A DNA stretch of 64,000 nt from Pseudomonas oryzihabitans NBRC 102199 (GCF_000730625.1 NZ_BBIT01000017.1:1-64000), one strand, 5' to 3'. Numbered from the stretch's first letter, positions 35,552 to 46,202 are shown. Made by a program: numbers and translations. Notes: generated by a model not told the origin, from the sequence alone.

Positions 35552-37942
35552 CTATGACATCCAGCCGGATGGCGCGTGGGCATTGGCCAGGGCGAAGCGC
35601 GGCGCGTCGCTGGCGGTGAGTTGTTGCCAGGCCTGCTGCAGGGCCCCGTCATCCAGGGCGGCCAGGGCCTGCTGCAGGGGCGCGAGATCCAGCGCCCCAC
35701 TGCGCTGGAAGCCCCACCAGAGCCGCTCGGCCAGGGCGGCGCGCTGAGGGGTGGCGGGGCTGAAGTCGCGCCCCAGCTGACCGATGTCTTCTGCCAGCGT
35801 CATGGCCTCGGCCTGCACCGCGTTGCGGCTGTCGGCCAGGCAGCCTTCGATTTCCGCGAGGATCTCCGCCGCCCGGGCTTGGGGCGACTGCACGCCGATC
35901 AGCAGGCCACCGTGATCGCCCAGCAGGCGATAGGCGGAAAACACCGCATAGCCCAGTTGCCGCTCGCTGCGCAGGCGCTGGAACAGCGGTCCTTGCAGGC
36001 GCGCCGCCAACAGCCGCCAGGCGGCTTCGGTGGCGGGGCGCGCATCGGGTTGCGGACAGAACAGCAGCAGCGCCTGCTGGGCATCGGCGCTGGGTTCGTG
36101 GTGCCAGTGGCGACCGGTGCAGCCCGGCGGTTCGCCCAGCGGCCCGGCCTGGGGCCGAGGCGGCGGCGTGAGGGCGGCCAGGGACGCCTGCGCCGCCTGG
36201 GGCAGGCCACAGGCCAGGGCCTGCCAGCGCGGGTCTGCTTCATTGACTGTCAGCGGCATGACCGCATTTAGTCGCTCGGGCAGGACCTTGAGCAACTGGC
36301 GGATCAGCATGGGCTCGATCGAGGCTGCGGGGAGCGGCTGGGAAAGGTCCAGCGCGTTCGTCAGGCGGCCGAGCGCCTGCTCCAGCACCGCCGGCAGCGC
36401 CATGGCCCAGCCCTGTAGCCGCAATTCCCAAGGTGCCCCGGGCGGACTCCAGCGCAGGGTGACGCCCGCTTCGGCGGCCAGCCGGGGTAGCGCGCCCAGC
36501 ACCCGGACGTCGGGCGCGGCCGGTGCCGGTCCCGGCCATTGCCAGCGCAAAAACAGCAGGCCTTCGCGCTGCTGGGGGGCGAGGGCCTGGCTGATCGGCC
36601 AGGACTGCCTCGTCGGGGCGCTCGGCGTGACGGGGTCGGCGAGCAAAGGATTGATCGGAGGCAGGGCGAAGGGGACGGCGGCGGGAGCTGTTGTGCACGG
36701 GGAGTCGGCCAGGCCGGCGGCGAAACCGCTGAGGCGCTGCGGGACCAGTTGCGCGAGCAGCCGGGGCCAGGCGGCCTGGGCGGCCGGGGAGAGCGCCGGT
36801 TGTGGCCAGGCGTTTCCTCGCCGATCCAGCCAGAGGCGTTCACCCAGGCGCCTTGCCAGCGCCAGGGCGGGCAGGGTCGCCCAGAGGCGCTGGGTGCGTT
36901 CGGCGTGGCCCTGCTGCAATGCGGCGAGGGGCGTCTGGCGCAGGGTGTCCAGCCAGGGGCACAGGATGCCGGTCAGGTGGCTCGGGCTGGCCTGGGGGCC
37001 GGGCACGAGATCCAGCCGGAGCAGGCCCTGGCGGGCCTGGCGATAGGGCCAGGCGAGGCTCAGTCGTTCGGCCTGGCCGGCTTGGCGCAGGAGGGCCGGC
37101 AGGCCGCCGGGATGGTCGCCGAGCAGCAGGGTTTCCAGCAGCTCCGCCGCTTCCCAGCTGCCGGGTGGCAGGTCATCGAGGGCGAATTGCACGGCCAGCG
37201 TCGGGGGCGTTGTGGCGGTGGTCTGCCAGCGTTCGCCTGCAGCCGGGAGCGCTTGGGGCGTTACGGCGCTGGGCGCCGGGCCAGGGGGCAGCAGGGCGCC
37301 CTGTTCCCGGGCCAGGTCGACCAGTTCGGCCAGCGGTTGCGGCCCGGCCAGCACCAGTAGGGCATTTTCCGCCCGGTAGTGCTGGCGCTGGAAGTCGCGC
37401 AGGGCCGCCTGGAAGGTTGGGCTCTGCAGCGGCAGGCTGTAACGGTTGCCGGCATGGAAGCCGGCGGCCGGATGGTCGGCGGGCAGGCCGGCGGCCAGCG
37501 CCAGGTCGCGACGGGTATCGGCGCTGCGCGACCAGGCGATGAATTCGGCGTGCAGCACCTCGCGCTCGCGGCGCTGGGCGTCGGCTGCCAGCAGGGGCGC
37601 GGCGAGCATGTCCAGCAACCGGGCGAGCCCGGCGGCCAGGTGCTCGGGGGCCAGGGCGAAAAAGAAGTCGGTGGTGGTCTCGCGGGTGCTGGCGTTGAGT
37701 TCACCGCCGAGGCGCTGCACCAGCGGCATCAGGCCGTCCGCCGCCGGATAGCGCCGGCTGCCGAGAAAGAACAGGTGTTCGAGAAAGTGCGCCAGCCCCG
37801 GAAAGGCCCGCGGCGCCTGGTGACTGCCGGCGCCGATGCGCACCATGGCGGCGGCCTGGGGCAGCTCGGGGTCGTGCAGCAGGGCGATGGCCAGGCCATT
37901 GGCCAGGCGCAGCCGGCGATGGAAGGGGGCGGAGGTGGGCAT
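35552..37942 (-). CDS. pqqF: PQQ biosynthesis M16-family metalloprotease
   Basis: Zinc protease of 796 residues, thought to cut the modified PqqA to release the crosslinked Glu-Tyr. The inverted zinc motif HFLEH is at residues 52-56. Pitrilysin/M16 features continue with RETTTDFFFALAPEH and RSERQLGYAVFSAYRL near the C-terminus. It is encoded directly upstream of pqqA on the same strand, as in P. putida. In some pseudomonads the gene is distant or is accompanied by pqqG. The catalytic region looks intact. Confidence 0.93.
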   Translation of the reverse strand: MPTSAPFHRRLRLANGLAIALLHDPELPQAAAMVRIGAGSHQAPRAFPGLAHFLEHLFFLGSRRYPAADGLMPLVQRLGGELNASTRETTTDFFFALAPEHLAAGLARLLDMLAAPLLAADAQRREREVLHAEFIAWSRSADTRRDLALAAGLPADHPAAGFHAGNRYSLPLQSPTFQAALRDFQRQHYRAENALLVLAGPQPLAELVDLAREQGALLPPGPAPSAVTPQALPAAGERWQTTATTPPTLAVQFALDDLPPGSWEAAELLETLLLGDHPGGLPALLRQAGQAERLSLAWPYRQARQGLLRLDLVPGPQASPSHLTGILCPWLDTLRQTPLAALQQGHAERTQRLWATLPALALARRLGERLWLDRRGNAWPQPALSPAAQAAWPRLLAQLVPQRLSGFAAGLADSPCTTAPAAVPFALPPINPLLADPVTPSAPTRQSWPISQALAPQQREGLLFLRWQWPGPAPAAPDVRVLGALPRLAAEAGVTLRWSPPGAPWELRLQGWAMALPAVLEQALGRLTNALDLSQPLPAASIEPMLIRQLLKVLPERLNAVMPLTVNEADPRWQALACGLPQAAQASLAALTPPPRPQAGPLGEPPGCTGRHWHHEPSADAQQALLLFCPQPDARPATEAAWRLLAARLQGPLFQRLRSERQLGYAVFSAYRLLGDHGGLLIGVQSPQARAAEILAEIEGCLADSRNAVQAEAMTLAEDIGQLGRDFSPATPQRAALAERLWWGFQRSGALDLAPLQQALAALDDGALQQAWQQLTASDAPRFALANAHAPSGWMS

Positions 37943-38389
37943 GGGGGTAGCTTAACCGAGTCGGGTGGAGGGGATGGAGCGGGTTTGCCCTCACCCCGGC
38001 CCTCTCCCTGGGGGAGAGGGGGAAGAGCGGTTGGAGTGTCGAGGTTTGCCCTCACCCCGGCCCTCTCCCGGGGGGAGAAGGGGAAAAGCGAGAGCTGTGC
38101 TTGGTTTGCCCTCTCCCTGGGGCGAGGCATGGTCTCGATACCGTAGCGTGGAAAACGGCGCAGCCTTTTCCACTGGGGCCCCGGGTGCCAGGGGGCTCTC
38201 GTCCCCGCTCCCTTCCGGAAGGAGCAAAGCCCTTTTCATGGAAAGAAAAACCCAGGCGAAAAAAATCCCGGCTGGGCCGGGATTCTTGGGTGGGGCGAGG
38301 GGGGATTCCAACAGGATGTCAAAAATGCTCGAAGCATCCTCGCCCCGGACCCTCTCCCGGAGGAGAGGGGAGCTCGGGCGCGGGCGCCC
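37943..38389. repeat. Repeat-rich region between pqqF and gcd
   Basis: Gene-free. CCCTCACCCCGGCCCTCTCCC-type palindromic repeats occur at about 37988-38028, 38047-38085 and 38338-38372. A GTAGCGTGGAAAACGGCGCA hairpin (38143-38172) is one of several such copies in the window. The gcd terminator lies at 38255-38285. The region must also hold the pqqF promoter, which I cannot pinpoint. Confidence 0.7.
38255..38285 (-). terminator. Rho-independent terminator downstream of gcd
   Basis: Minus strand AATCCCGGC-CCA-GCCGGGATT forms a nine-pair stem followed by a run of Ts (TTTTTTTCG). It lies about 105 nt past the gcd stop and is oriented for gcd transcription. Confidence 0.88.
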
Positions 38390-40822
38390 TTACTTCTTCT
38401 CGGGCAGGGCGAAGGCCATCACGTAGTCACCCTGCTTGGTGCCCAGCGAGCCATGGCCGCCGGCATAGACCAGCACGTACTGGCGACCGTCCTTGCCGGT
38501 GTAGGTCATGGGGGTGGTCTGGCCACCGGCCGGCAGGCGGCCTTTCCACAGTTCCTTGCCGTTCTTCACGTCATAGGCGCGCAGGTACTGGTCCAGGGTG
38601 CCGCTCAGGAAGGCCACGCCACCAGCAGTGGTGACGGTGCCGCCCAGGCTGGGCACACCCATGGGCAGGGGCAGCGGAACCGGCGAGTTGTCGCGCACGG
38701 TGCCGTTCTTGTGCTTGTAGACCAGCTTGCCGGTGGTCAGGTCGAGACCCGCCACGTAGCCCCAGGCGGGTGCTTGGCAGGGCAGGCCCAGGGGCGACAG
38801 GAAGGCCGACAGGATCACGCCATAGGGCGCGCCCTTGTTGGGCTGAATGCCTTCGGTCTCGCTCTTGCGCGCCGGCTGGTTGGCGATCTCTTCACGCGGT
38901 ACCAGCTTGGAGGTGAAGGCCATGTAGCTGGGGTTGAGGAAGGCGATCTGGCGTACCGGATCGACCGAGATGCCGCCCCAGTCGAACACGCCGAAGTTGC
39001 CCGGGTAGACGATCGAGCCCTGGGTGGACGGCGGGGTGTAGATGCCCTCGTAGCGGTGCTCGCGGAAGGCGATGCGGCACAGCGCCTGGTCGAAGGGCGT
39101 ACCGCCCCACATGTCGCTTTCCTTGAGGGTCGGCGCGGCCAGGTTGATCGAGGAGACCGGCTGGGTCGGCGAGGTGTGGTCGCCTTCCACCGCGCCCTGG
39201 GGCACCGGGGTTTCGGTGATCGGGTAGATGGGCTGACCGTTGGTGCGGTCCAGCACATAGATGCTGCCTTGCTTGGTCGAGGCCATCAGCGCGGGGTTCA
39301 CGCCGCCTTCGGTCTTGATGTCCACCAGGGTCGGCTGACCGCCCACGTCCATGTCCCAGAGGTCATGGTGGGTGAACTGATAGTTCCAGCGCACCTTGCC
39401 GGTGGCGATGTCGAGGGCGACCACGCCGGCGCTGTACTTCTCGGAGGCCGGGGTACGGTCACCGCCCCACTGGTCGGGCATCTGGTTGCCCATGGGCAGA
39501 TAGACCATGCCGACCTTTTCGTCGACGGCCATCATCGACCACATGTTGGGCGAGTTGCGGGTGTAGATGCCGTCGGCGGCGATGGGCGCGGTGGCGTCCG
39601 GATTGCCGCTGTCCCAGTTCCACACCAGCTTGCCGGTGTGCACGTCGTAGGCGCGGATCACGCCGGACGGCTCGTCGGTGGAGACGTTGTCGGTGACGTG
39701 GCCACCGATGATCACCAGGTTGCGGGTCACCGCCGGCGGCGAGGTAGAGTAGTAGCCGCCGGGCGTGAAGCTGCCCATGTTGGCAGTCAGGTCGACCTGG
39801 CCGTTGTCGCCGAAGTCGCTGCACACCTTGCCGGTGTCGGCGTTGATGGCGATCAGGCGGGTGTCGGCGGTGGGCAGGAACAGGCGGCGCGGGCAACTGC
39901 TGGCGGCCGGGGTGCTCTGCTCGTCGACCGGGACGGCACTGCCGGTGGCCGGGCTCTGGCCCGCGGTAGTGGTGCCGGCATAGGTGGCGTCGTCGTGGTA
40001 GGCCACGCCGCGGCAGGTCATGTGCGCCCAGCCCTTGAAGCTGTCGGCGTGCTGGGTGCTCAGCTTGGGATCGAAGCGCCAGATTTCCTTGCCGCTGTCG
40101 GGATCCACGGCGATCACCTGGCTGTGCGGCGTGCAGACATAGAGCTTGCCGTTGACCTTGAGCGGGGTGTTTTCCGCGGTGGTCTCCTGGGGATCGTTCG
40201 GGCCGGGGATGTCGCCGGTACGGAAGGTCCAGGCCGGTTGCAGATCCTTCACGTTGTTGACGTCGATCTGCTTGAGCGGCGAGTAGCGATCACCGAAGGC
40301 GGTACGGCCATAGGACGGCCAGTCGCCATCGGCGGCGGTCGGCGCGGCGCTCTGGGTGCCGGCGGTGTCGCGGCCCAGGTCACCGTCCAGACGGTTGTAG
40401 TTGACGAACTGGGCGACCAGGGCGACGACCGCAGCGATCACCAGGGAGCCGACCAGCGGCAGGCCGCCGCTGCGGCTGTCCAGCGGACGGCGGAACACCG
40501 GGATCAGGAGCACCAGGCCAAGGACGAACCAGAGCGCCAGGCGCGGCACCAGCTGCCACCAGTCGAACTGGACTTCCAGCACGGCCCAGGCGGTGGACAT
40601 CACCAGGAAGAAGGCATAGACCCAGACCCCGCTGGCCCGCCGGATGCACAGCAGGTAACCACTCAGGGCGAGCAGCACGCCGCCGCCGAGGTAGTACAGG
40701 GAGCCCCCGAGGGTGGCCAGTTTGATGCCCAGCCCCAAGAGGGCCAGGCCCAGGAGGATGAACAGGATGCCGAGTAACCTGGCAGGCAGGCCTCCCGGTC
40801 TCGCGTTGGAAGTGACAGTCAT
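38390..40822 (-). CDS. gcd: Membrane-bound PQQ-dependent glucose dehydrogenase
   Basis: Periplasm-facing quinoprotein of 810 residues that oxidises glucose to gluconolactone and passes electrons to ubiquinone. Five hydrophobic helices occupy about residues 12-150. The eight-bladed PQQ propeller follows, with GDRYSPLKQIDVNNVKDLQPAWTFRTG, a QETTAENTPLKVNGKLYVCTP block and YPGNFGVFDWGGISVDP. It depends on the PQQ made by the neighbouring pqq genes and drives the direct oxidative route of sugar use and phosphate-solubilising acid output. Monocistronic with a clear terminator. Confidence 0.96.
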   Translation of the reverse strand: MTVTSNARPGGLPARLLGILFILLGLALLGLGIKLATLGGSLYYLGGGVLLALSGYLLCIRRASGVWVYAFFLVMSTAWAVLEVQFDWWQLVPRLALWFVLGLVLLIPVFRRPLDSRSGGLPLVGSLVIAAVVALVAQFVNYNRLDGDLGRDTAGTQSAAPTAADGDWPSYGRTAFGDRYSPLKQIDVNNVKDLQPAWTFRTGDIPGPNDPQETTAENTPLKVNGKLYVCTPHSQVIAVDPDSGKEIWRFDPKLSTQHADSFKGWAHMTCRGVAYHDDATYAGTTTAGQSPATGSAVPVDEQSTPAASSCPRRLFLPTADTRLIAINADTGKVCSDFGDNGQVDLTANMGSFTPGGYYSTSPPAVTRNLVIIGGHVTDNVSTDEPSGVIRAYDVHTGKLVWNWDSGNPDATAPIAADGIYTRNSPNMWSMMAVDEKVGMVYLPMGNQMPDQWGGDRTPASEKYSAGVVALDIATGKVRWNYQFTHHDLWDMDVGGQPTLVDIKTEGGVNPALMASTKQGSIYVLDRTNGQPIYPITETPVPQGAVEGDHTSPTQPVSSINLAAPTLKESDMWGGTPFDQALCRIAFREHRYEGIYTPPSTQGSIVYPGNFGVFDWGGISVDPVRQIAFLNPSYMAFTSKLVPREEIANQPARKSETEGIQPNKGAPYGVILSAFLSPLGLPCQAPAWGYVAGLDLTTGKLVYKHKNGTVRDNSPVPLPLPMGVPSLGGTVTTAGGVAFLSGTLDQYLRAYDVKNGKELWKGRLPAGGQTTPMTYTGKDGRQYVLVYAGGHGSLGTKQGDYVMAFALPEKK

Positions 40823-41134
40823 GGCAGCGCTCGCAATGCAATCGTGAAAAGAGACTTCGACTCGATCGACGACATCGCAAATCGGAACCGCATGCGGATC
40901 TGTCGTCTGCTACGTCTGAACCTGTTGTCTGTCTTATTGTTCCACCCCTTCGCCGGCTTCCCTGGCAGGAAGCTAGAGCGGTTGCGCTGAGGCGAAGCGG
41001 GGGATGGATCGGGGGCGTCGTCTGAATCGGGCGGGTAGATAGTAAGCTAAGCATTGACTGATGTCACTTCGCGATGACGGAAGGAAGGGCCCCGCGGAGC
41101 GTCGTGCCTGCTACCATCGCGAGCCGTTCCCGCG
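40823..41134. other. gcd / AEC-permease divergent intergenic region
   Basis: This 312-bp stretch must hold promoters for gcd (leftward) and the AEC permease gene (rightward). An ACAATAAGAC sequence on the minus strand around 40932-40945 could serve as a gcd -10 region. No inverted-repeat operator or riboswitch was recognised. Confidence 0.4.
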
Positions 41135-42097
41135 ATGCCTTCCGCCATGTCCGCTGCGCTTGCCCTGGTCCAGGCGACCTTCGACGTCACCGCCCCGGTC
41201 TTCGCCCTGGTGCTGCTGGGCTGCGTGCTCAAGCGGCTGGGCTGGATCGACACCCCCTTCATCAACACCGCCTCGGCCCTGGTGTTTCGCGCCACCATGC
41301 CGACCCTGCTGTTTCTCGGCATCCTCAAGGCCGATCTCGGCGAGGCGCTGCAACCGCTGCTGCTGGGCTATTTCGCCCTGGCCACGGTGGTGAGTTTCCT
41401 GGCCGCCTGGGGCTGGGCGATCTGGCGCTGTCCCCATGCCGATCGCGGGGTCTATGTGCAGGGCGCCTTTCGCGGCAACTGCGGCATCGTCGGCCTGGCC
41501 CTGGCGGCGACCCAGTACGGCGACTATGGGCTGTCGGTGGGCGGGATCATGGCCGGCATGGTCATCCTCTTCTACAACGTGCTCTCGGCCATCGTCCTGG
41601 CGCTCTACAGTCCGCACCTGGAGGCCAACTGGCGCACCCTGCTGCGCAGCATCCTCGGCAACCCACTGATCATCGGCATCCTGCTGGCGATTCCCTTCGC
41701 CTATTTCCAATGGCAGCTGCCGCGCTGGCTGGACACCTCGGCGCGCTATTTCGCCGGGCTCACCCTGCCGCTGGCGCTGATGTGCATCGGCGCCACCCTG
41801 TCGCTGGCCTCGCTGCGCGAGAGCAGCGGTCTGGCGGTGGGCGCCAGCCTGTGGAAGATCGTCTGGATTCCGCTGCTGGGCGTGCTGGGCGCCCTGGCGC
41901 TGGGCATCCAGGGACCGGCGCTGGGCATTCTCTTTCTCTACCTCGGGTGCCCGACGGCGGCGTCGAGTTTCGTCATGGCCCGCGCCGCCGGCAGCAATGC
42001 CCAGCTGGCAGCGACCATCGTGGTGCTCAGTACCCTGGGCGGGATGCTGACCACCAATCTGGGGCTGCTCCTGCTGAAAGGTTTCAGCCTGCTGTAG
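41135..42097 (+). CDS. AEC-family permease
   Basis: Inner-membrane protein of 320 residues with about ten helices in the auxin efflux carrier family, which includes malonate and other organic-anion transporters. Characteristic segments are PVFALVLLGCVLKRLGWID, RGNCGIVGLALAATQYG, and LTLPLALMCIGATLS. A start four codons later (MSAALA) is also possible. The substrate is unknown. It is divergent from gcd, and nothing ties it to PQQ metabolism except position. Confidence 0.87.
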   Translation: MPSAMSAALALVQATFDVTAPVFALVLLGCVLKRLGWIDTPFINTASALVFRATMPTLLFLGILKADLGEALQPLLLGYFALATVVSFLAAWGWAIWRCPHADRGVYVQGAFRGNCGIVGLALAATQYGDYGLSVGGIMAGMVILFYNVLSAIVLALYSPHLEANWRTLLRSILGNPLIIGILLAIPFAYFQWQLPRWLDTSARYFAGLTLPLALMCIGATLSLASLRESSGLAVGASLWKIVWIPLLGVLGALALGIQGPALGILFLYLGCPTAASSFVMARAAGSNAQLAATIVVLSTLGGMLTTNLGLLLLKGFSLL

Positions 42098-42280
42098 GGC
42101 ACGCCGCCCAGACATCGGCGTTGTGAGAACGTTTATCGGTTGGCGCCAGCTAAAAGTCGGATTTATGCGTAATAGTGCGGCCTCGACCGTCCCCGGTCGA
42201 TTTGCCCTCTCGATGCCTATCGCAATAAGTATGTGCGAGGAGAGCGGCCGCCCACTCCCCAAGTCTTACGTGTGGTAACC

Positions 42281-44173
42281 ATGAAACGCTCGCTCCAATT
42301 CAGCCACAAGATCCTGCTGGCGGCCGCCCTGGTGGTGACCCTGGCCCTGGCCGGCTTCGCCACCTTCAACGCCTATCTGCAGCGCCAGGCCATCACCCAG
42401 AGTCTCGAAGCCTCGCTGGGCGAGATCGGCCGCATCACCGCCGGCAACATCGCCTACTGGCTGGACGCGCGGGTCAAGCTGATCGACAGCCAGGCCCAGG
42501 CGCTCAGCCGCGACAGCAGCCCGGCCAACGTGGTGGGCCTGCTGGAAGAGAAGCTCTACACGAGCAACTTCGATTCCACCTACCTGGGAGAGGTCGACGG
42601 CACCTTCACCGACCGCCCCCATACCTCCATGGAGGCCGGTTACGATGCCCGCCAGCGCGACTGGTACAAGGCCGCGGTCAGCGCCGGCGCTCCCATCCTC
42701 ACCGAGCCCTACCTGACCGCGCCGCCGCAGAGCTTTCTGTGCATCACCATCGCCGCGCCGGTCCTGCAGAACGGCAAGCTGATCGGCGTGGTGGCCGGCG
42801 ACCTGGTGATGGACAGCCTGATGAAGATGATCACCTCGCTGGACGCCGGCGGTCTGGGCGAAGCCTTCCTGGTGGACGGCGACGGCAAGATCCTGGTCAG
42901 CAGCCACGCCGACCAGGTGCTGAAATCGCTTAAGGAGGTCTTCCCGGAGCAGACCCCGACCCTGGCCCCGGGCTTCCATCACGTCCTGCAGAACGGCAGC
43001 GAGCGGCTGGTGAGCTTTACCCCGGTCGCGGGCCTGCCCTCGGTCAAGTGGTACCTGGCCCTGTCCATCGACCAGGCCAAGGCCTATGCCCCGGTGACCC
43101 AGGCGCGCAACCTGGCCATCGTCGCCACCCTGGTGGCGGTGGTCGCCATCATCCTGCTGCTGGGCTTCCTCATCCGCGTCCTGCTGCGCCCGCTGCACGA
43201 CCTGACCCGCGCCATGGACGACATCGCCGAAGGCGAGGGCGATCTGACCCGCCGCCTGCCGGTGCAGTCCCGCGATGAATTCGGCGCCCTGGCCGAGGCC
43301 TTCAACCACTTCGTGGCGCGCATCCACACCTCGATCCGCGACGTGGCCCAGAGCACCGGCGAACTCAACCAGGGCACCCGCCGGGTGCTGGAAGCCTCGC
43401 AGTCGTCCATGCAGCAGTCCGACATCCAGGCCCAGCGCACCACCAGCGTGGCCGCGGCGATCAACGAACTGGGCGCCGCCGCCCAGGAGATCGCCCGCAA
43501 CGCCGCCCATGCCTCCGGCGAGGCCAGCACCGCGCGCGCCCAGGGCGAGGAAGGCCGCGAGGTGCTCGACGAAGCCCTGCACGCCATGCAGGCGCTGTCG
43601 GCCAAGATCGGCAGCAGTTGCGAACATATCGAGGCGCTCAACGGCAAGGCCGCCAACATCGGCCAGATCCTCGAGGTCATCCGCGGCATCTCCGAGCAGA
43701 CCAACCTGCTGGCGCTCAACGCGGCCATCGAAGCGGCCCGCGCGGGGGAAGCCGGGCGTGGCTTCGCCGTGGTGGCCGACGAGGTGCGTTCCCTGGCCAG
43801 CCGTACCCAGAGTTCGGCGCAGCAGATCCAGCAGATGATCGAGGAGCTGCAGAGCGGCTCGCGCGACGCCGTGGCCCTGATGCAGGAGAGCCAGCGGCAG
43901 AGCGCCCACAGCATGCAGGTGGCCAAGCGCGCCGGCGAGCGGCTGGGCAGCGTGACCGAGCGCATCGGTGAGATCGACGGCCAGAACCAGTCCGTCGCGA
44001 CGGCGACCGAGGAGCAGACCTCGGTGGTGGAGACTCTGAACATGGACATCAGCGAGATCAACCTGCTGAACCAGCAGGGCGTCGACAACCTCCAGGCCAC
44101 CCTGGCGGCCTGCACCGCCCTGGAAGCCGAAGCCGGTCGTCTGCAGCGCCTGGTGGGTGGCTTCCGCATCTAG
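42281..44173 (+). CDS. Methyl-accepting chemotaxis protein, PctA-like dCache amino-acid receptor (copy 1)
   Basis: Transmembrane chemoreceptor of 630 residues. TM1 (about 11-30) precedes a periplasmic dCache domain (about 35-275), TM2 (about 285-305), HAMP (about 307-360) and a cytoplasmic signalling domain with hairpin tip [20 protein letters not shown]. The amino-acid-binding motif known from PctA is complete: Tyr121, Arg126, Trp128, Tyr129, Tyr144 and Asp174. It probably senses L-amino acids. ATG 42281 is chosen because it gives [10 protein letters not shown], matching PctA. It is followed 121 nt later by a close paralogue. No C-terminal CheR-tethering pentapeptide is visible. Confidence 0.93.
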   Translation: MKRSLQFSHKILLAAALVVTLALAGFATFNAYLQRQAITQSLEASLGEIGRITAGNIAYWLDARVKLIDSQAQALSRDSSPANVVGLLEEKLYTSNFDSTYLGEVDGTFTDRPHTSMEAGYDARQRDWYKAAVSAGAPILTEPYLTAPPQSFLCITIAAPVLQNGKLIGVVAGDLVMDSLMKMITSLDAGGLGEAFLVDGDGKILVSSHADQVLKSLKEVFPEQTPTLAPGFHHVLQNGSERLVSFTPVAGLPSVKWYLALSIDQAKAYAPVTQARNLAIVATLVAVVAIILLLGFLIRVLLRPLHDLTRAMDDIAEGEGDLTRRLPVQSRDEFGALAEAFNHFVARIHTSIRDVAQSTGELNQGTRRVLEASQSSMQQSDIQAQRTTSVAAAINELGAAAQEIARNAAHASGEASTARAQGEEGREVLDEALHAMQALSAKIGSSCEHIEALNGKAANIGQILEVIRGISEQTNLLALNAAIEAARAGEAGRGFAVVADEVRSLASRTQSSAQQIQQMIEELQSGSRDAVALMQESQRQSAHSMQVAKRAGERLGSVTERIGEIDGQNQSVATATEEQTSVVETLNMDISEINLLNQQGVDNLQATLAACTALEAEAGRLQRLVGGFRI

Positions 44174-44206
44174 CGCGGGCCGGCGGACAAGAGCGTGCCG
44201 CTCCGC

Positions 44207-44233
44207 TCAAGTCGTAACGTGCGTGCCCGATAA
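44207..44233 (+). promoter_or_regulatory. Putative FliA (sigma-28) promoter upstream of the second chemoreceptor
   Basis: TCAAG at 44207-44211 is followed after 14 nt by CCCGATAA at 44226-44233, close to the sigma-28 consensus TCAAG-N14/15-GCCGATAA. It lies about 60 nt before the ATG of the second receptor, in the right orientation. Motility genes use this sigma factor in Pseudomonas. Confidence 0.65.
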
Positions 44234-44294
44234 CGAAGGACCGCCATGCCCTGAATCCGGCATGGCTCCACCCTGGCTACGGACGCAGACCTGT

Positions 44295-46184
44295 ATGAAG
44301 CGACACCTGAAATTCAGCCACAAGATCCTGCTGGTCGCGGCGCTGGTGATCACCACCGCGCTGGCCGCTTCCGCCGGTTTCAATGCCTATCTGCAACGCC
44401 AGGCCATCGACCAGAGCCTGAGTGCCAACCTCGCGGAAACCGGCCGGGTCACCGCCGGCAACATCGCCTACTGGCTGGACGCGCGGGTCAAGCTCATCGA
44501 AGGCGAAGCCCAGACCCTGGCGCGCGATCGCTCGCCCGCAGGCCTGGTCGGTCTGCTGGACCAGAAGATCTACACCGGCACCTTCGATTCCACCTACCTG
44601 GGCGAGGTCGACGGCACCTACACCACCCGTCCGCTGCGCAACCTGCCCGCCGGCTACGATCCGCGCAAGCGGCCCTGGTATGCGGCCGCCACCGCCGCCG
44701 GCGCCACGGTGCTGACCCCGCCCTATATCTTCGCCTCTTCCGGGCAGCTGGGCGTGACCATCGCCACCCCGCTGCAGCGTGACGGCCAATTGGCCGGCGT
44801 GGTGGCCGGCGATCTCAACCTCTCGGCGCTGGTGAATATCATCACCTCGCTCGACGTCGGCGGCCTTGGCGAAGCCTTCCTGGTCGACGGCGACGGCAAG
44901 GTGCTGGTCAGCAGCCATCCCGAGCAGGTGCTCAAGACCCTCAAGGACGTCTTCCCCGAGCAGACCCCCTCCCTGCAGCCCGGTCTGCACGCCGTCAGCC
45001 AGAATGGCAGCGAGCGGCTGGTGAGCTTTACCCCGGTCGAGGGCCTGCCCTCGGTCAAGTGGTACCTGGGCCTGTCCATCGACCAGGCCAAGGCCTATGC
45101 CCCGGTGACCCAGGCGCGCAATCTGGCCATCGTCGCCACGGTGATAGCGGTGATCGCCATCATCCTGCTGCTGGGCCTGCTGATCCGCGTCCTCTTGCGT
45201 CCGCTGCACGACCTGACCCGTGCCATGGCCGACATCGCCGAAGGCGAGGGCGACCTGACCCGCCGCCTGCCGGTGCAGGCCCGCGACGAATTCGGCGCCC
45301 TGGCCGAGGCCTTCAACAAGTTCGTGGCGCGCATCCACACCTCGATCCGCGACGTGGCCCAGAGCACTGGCGAACTCAACCAGGGCACCCGCCGGGTGCT
45401 GGAGTCGTCGCAGTCGTCCATGCAGCAGTCGGATCTGCAGGCGCAGCGCACCACCAGCGTGGCCGCGGCGATCAACGAGCTGGGCGCCGCCGCCCAGGAG
45501 ATCGCCCGCAACGCCGCCCATGCCTCCGGTGAGGCCAGCACCGCCCGGGCCCAGGGCGAGGAAGGCCGCGAGGTGCTGGACGAAGCCCTGCACGCCATGC
45601 AGGCGCTGTCGAGCAAGATCGGCACCAGTTGCGAGCATATCGAAGCGCTCAACGGCAAGACCGCCAACATTGGCCAGATCCTCGAGGTCATCCGTGGCAT
45701 CTCCGAACAGACCAACCTGCTGGCGCTCAACGCCGCCATCGAGGCCGCGCGGGCCGGTGAGGCCGGGCGTGGCTTCGCCGTGGTAGCAGATGAAGTACGT
45801 TCCCTGGCCAGCCGCACCCAGAGTTCGGCGCAGCAGATCCAGCAGATGATCGAAGAGCTGCAGACCGGCTCGCGCGACGCCGTGGCCCTGATGCAGGAAA
45901 GCCAGCGGCAGAGTGCCCACAGCATGCAGGTGGCCAAGAGCGCCGGCGAGCGGCTGGGCAGCGTGACCGAGCGCATCGGCGAAATCGACGGCCAGAATCA
46001 GTCGGTGGCCACCGCGACCGAGGAGCAGACCTCGGTGGTGGAGACCCTGAACATGGATATCAGCGAGATCAACCTGCTGAATCAGCAGGGCGTGGACAAC
46101 CTCCAGGCCACCCTGGCGGCCTGTACCGCCCTGGAAGCCGAAGCCGGTCGCCTGCAGCGGCTGGTGGGTGGCTTCCGCATCTGA
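44295..46184 (+). CDS. Methyl-accepting chemotaxis protein, PctA-like dCache amino-acid receptor (copy 2)
   Basis: Paralogue of the preceding gene, 629 residues with the same layout: TM1, dCache, TM2, HAMP, signalling domain. The amino-acid motif is complete: Tyr121, Arg126, Trp128, Tyr129, Tyr144 and Asp173. The cytoplasmic halves of the two proteins are almost identical, while the ligand pockets differ (PHTSMEAG versus PLRNLPAG before Tyr121, and the strand after Tyr144), which suggests duplication followed by divergence of ligand range. ATG 44295 gives [11 protein letters not shown] FliA-like promoter precedes it and a terminator follows. Confidence 0.93.
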   Translation: MKRHLKFSHKILLVAALVITTALAASAGFNAYLQRQAIDQSLSANLAETGRVTAGNIAYWLDARVKLIEGEAQTLARDRSPAGLVGLLDQKIYTGTFDSTYLGEVDGTYTTRPLRNLPAGYDPRKRPWYAAATAAGATVLTPPYIFASSGQLGVTIATPLQRDGQLAGVVAGDLNLSALVNIITSLDVGGLGEAFLVDGDGKVLVSSHPEQVLKTLKDVFPEQTPSLQPGLHAVSQNGSERLVSFTPVEGLPSVKWYLGLSIDQAKAYAPVTQARNLAIVATVIAVIAIILLLGLLIRVLLRPLHDLTRAMADIAEGEGDLTRRLPVQARDEFGALAEAFNKFVARIHTSIRDVAQSTGELNQGTRRVLESSQSSMQQSDLQAQRTTSVAAAINELGAAAQEIARNAAHASGEASTARAQGEEGREVLDEALHAMQALSSKIGTSCEHIEALNGKTANIGQILEVIRGISEQTNLLALNAAIEAARAGEAGRGFAVVADEVRSLASRTQSSAQQIQQMIEELQTGSRDAVALMQESQRQSAHSMQVAKSAGERLGSVTERIGEIDGQNQSVATATEEQTSVVETLNMDISEINLLNQQGVDNLQATLAACTALEAEAGRLQRLVGGFRI

Positions 46185-46202
46185 TTCGCGCGAAAAGTCT
46201 GC

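Noticed and set aside
38453-40777. A 774-codon open frame on the plus strand opposite gcd
   Set aside because: Composition is Gly/Val/His/Arg-rich without motifs, and the opposite strand encodes complete glucose dehydrogenase. It is a codon-bias shadow.
42098-42280. FliA promoter before the first chemoreceptor
   Set aside because: The CCAAGTCTTACGTG sequence resembles part of the site before copy 2, but no GCCGATAA-like -10 follows at the right distance, and it would lie too close to the start codon.
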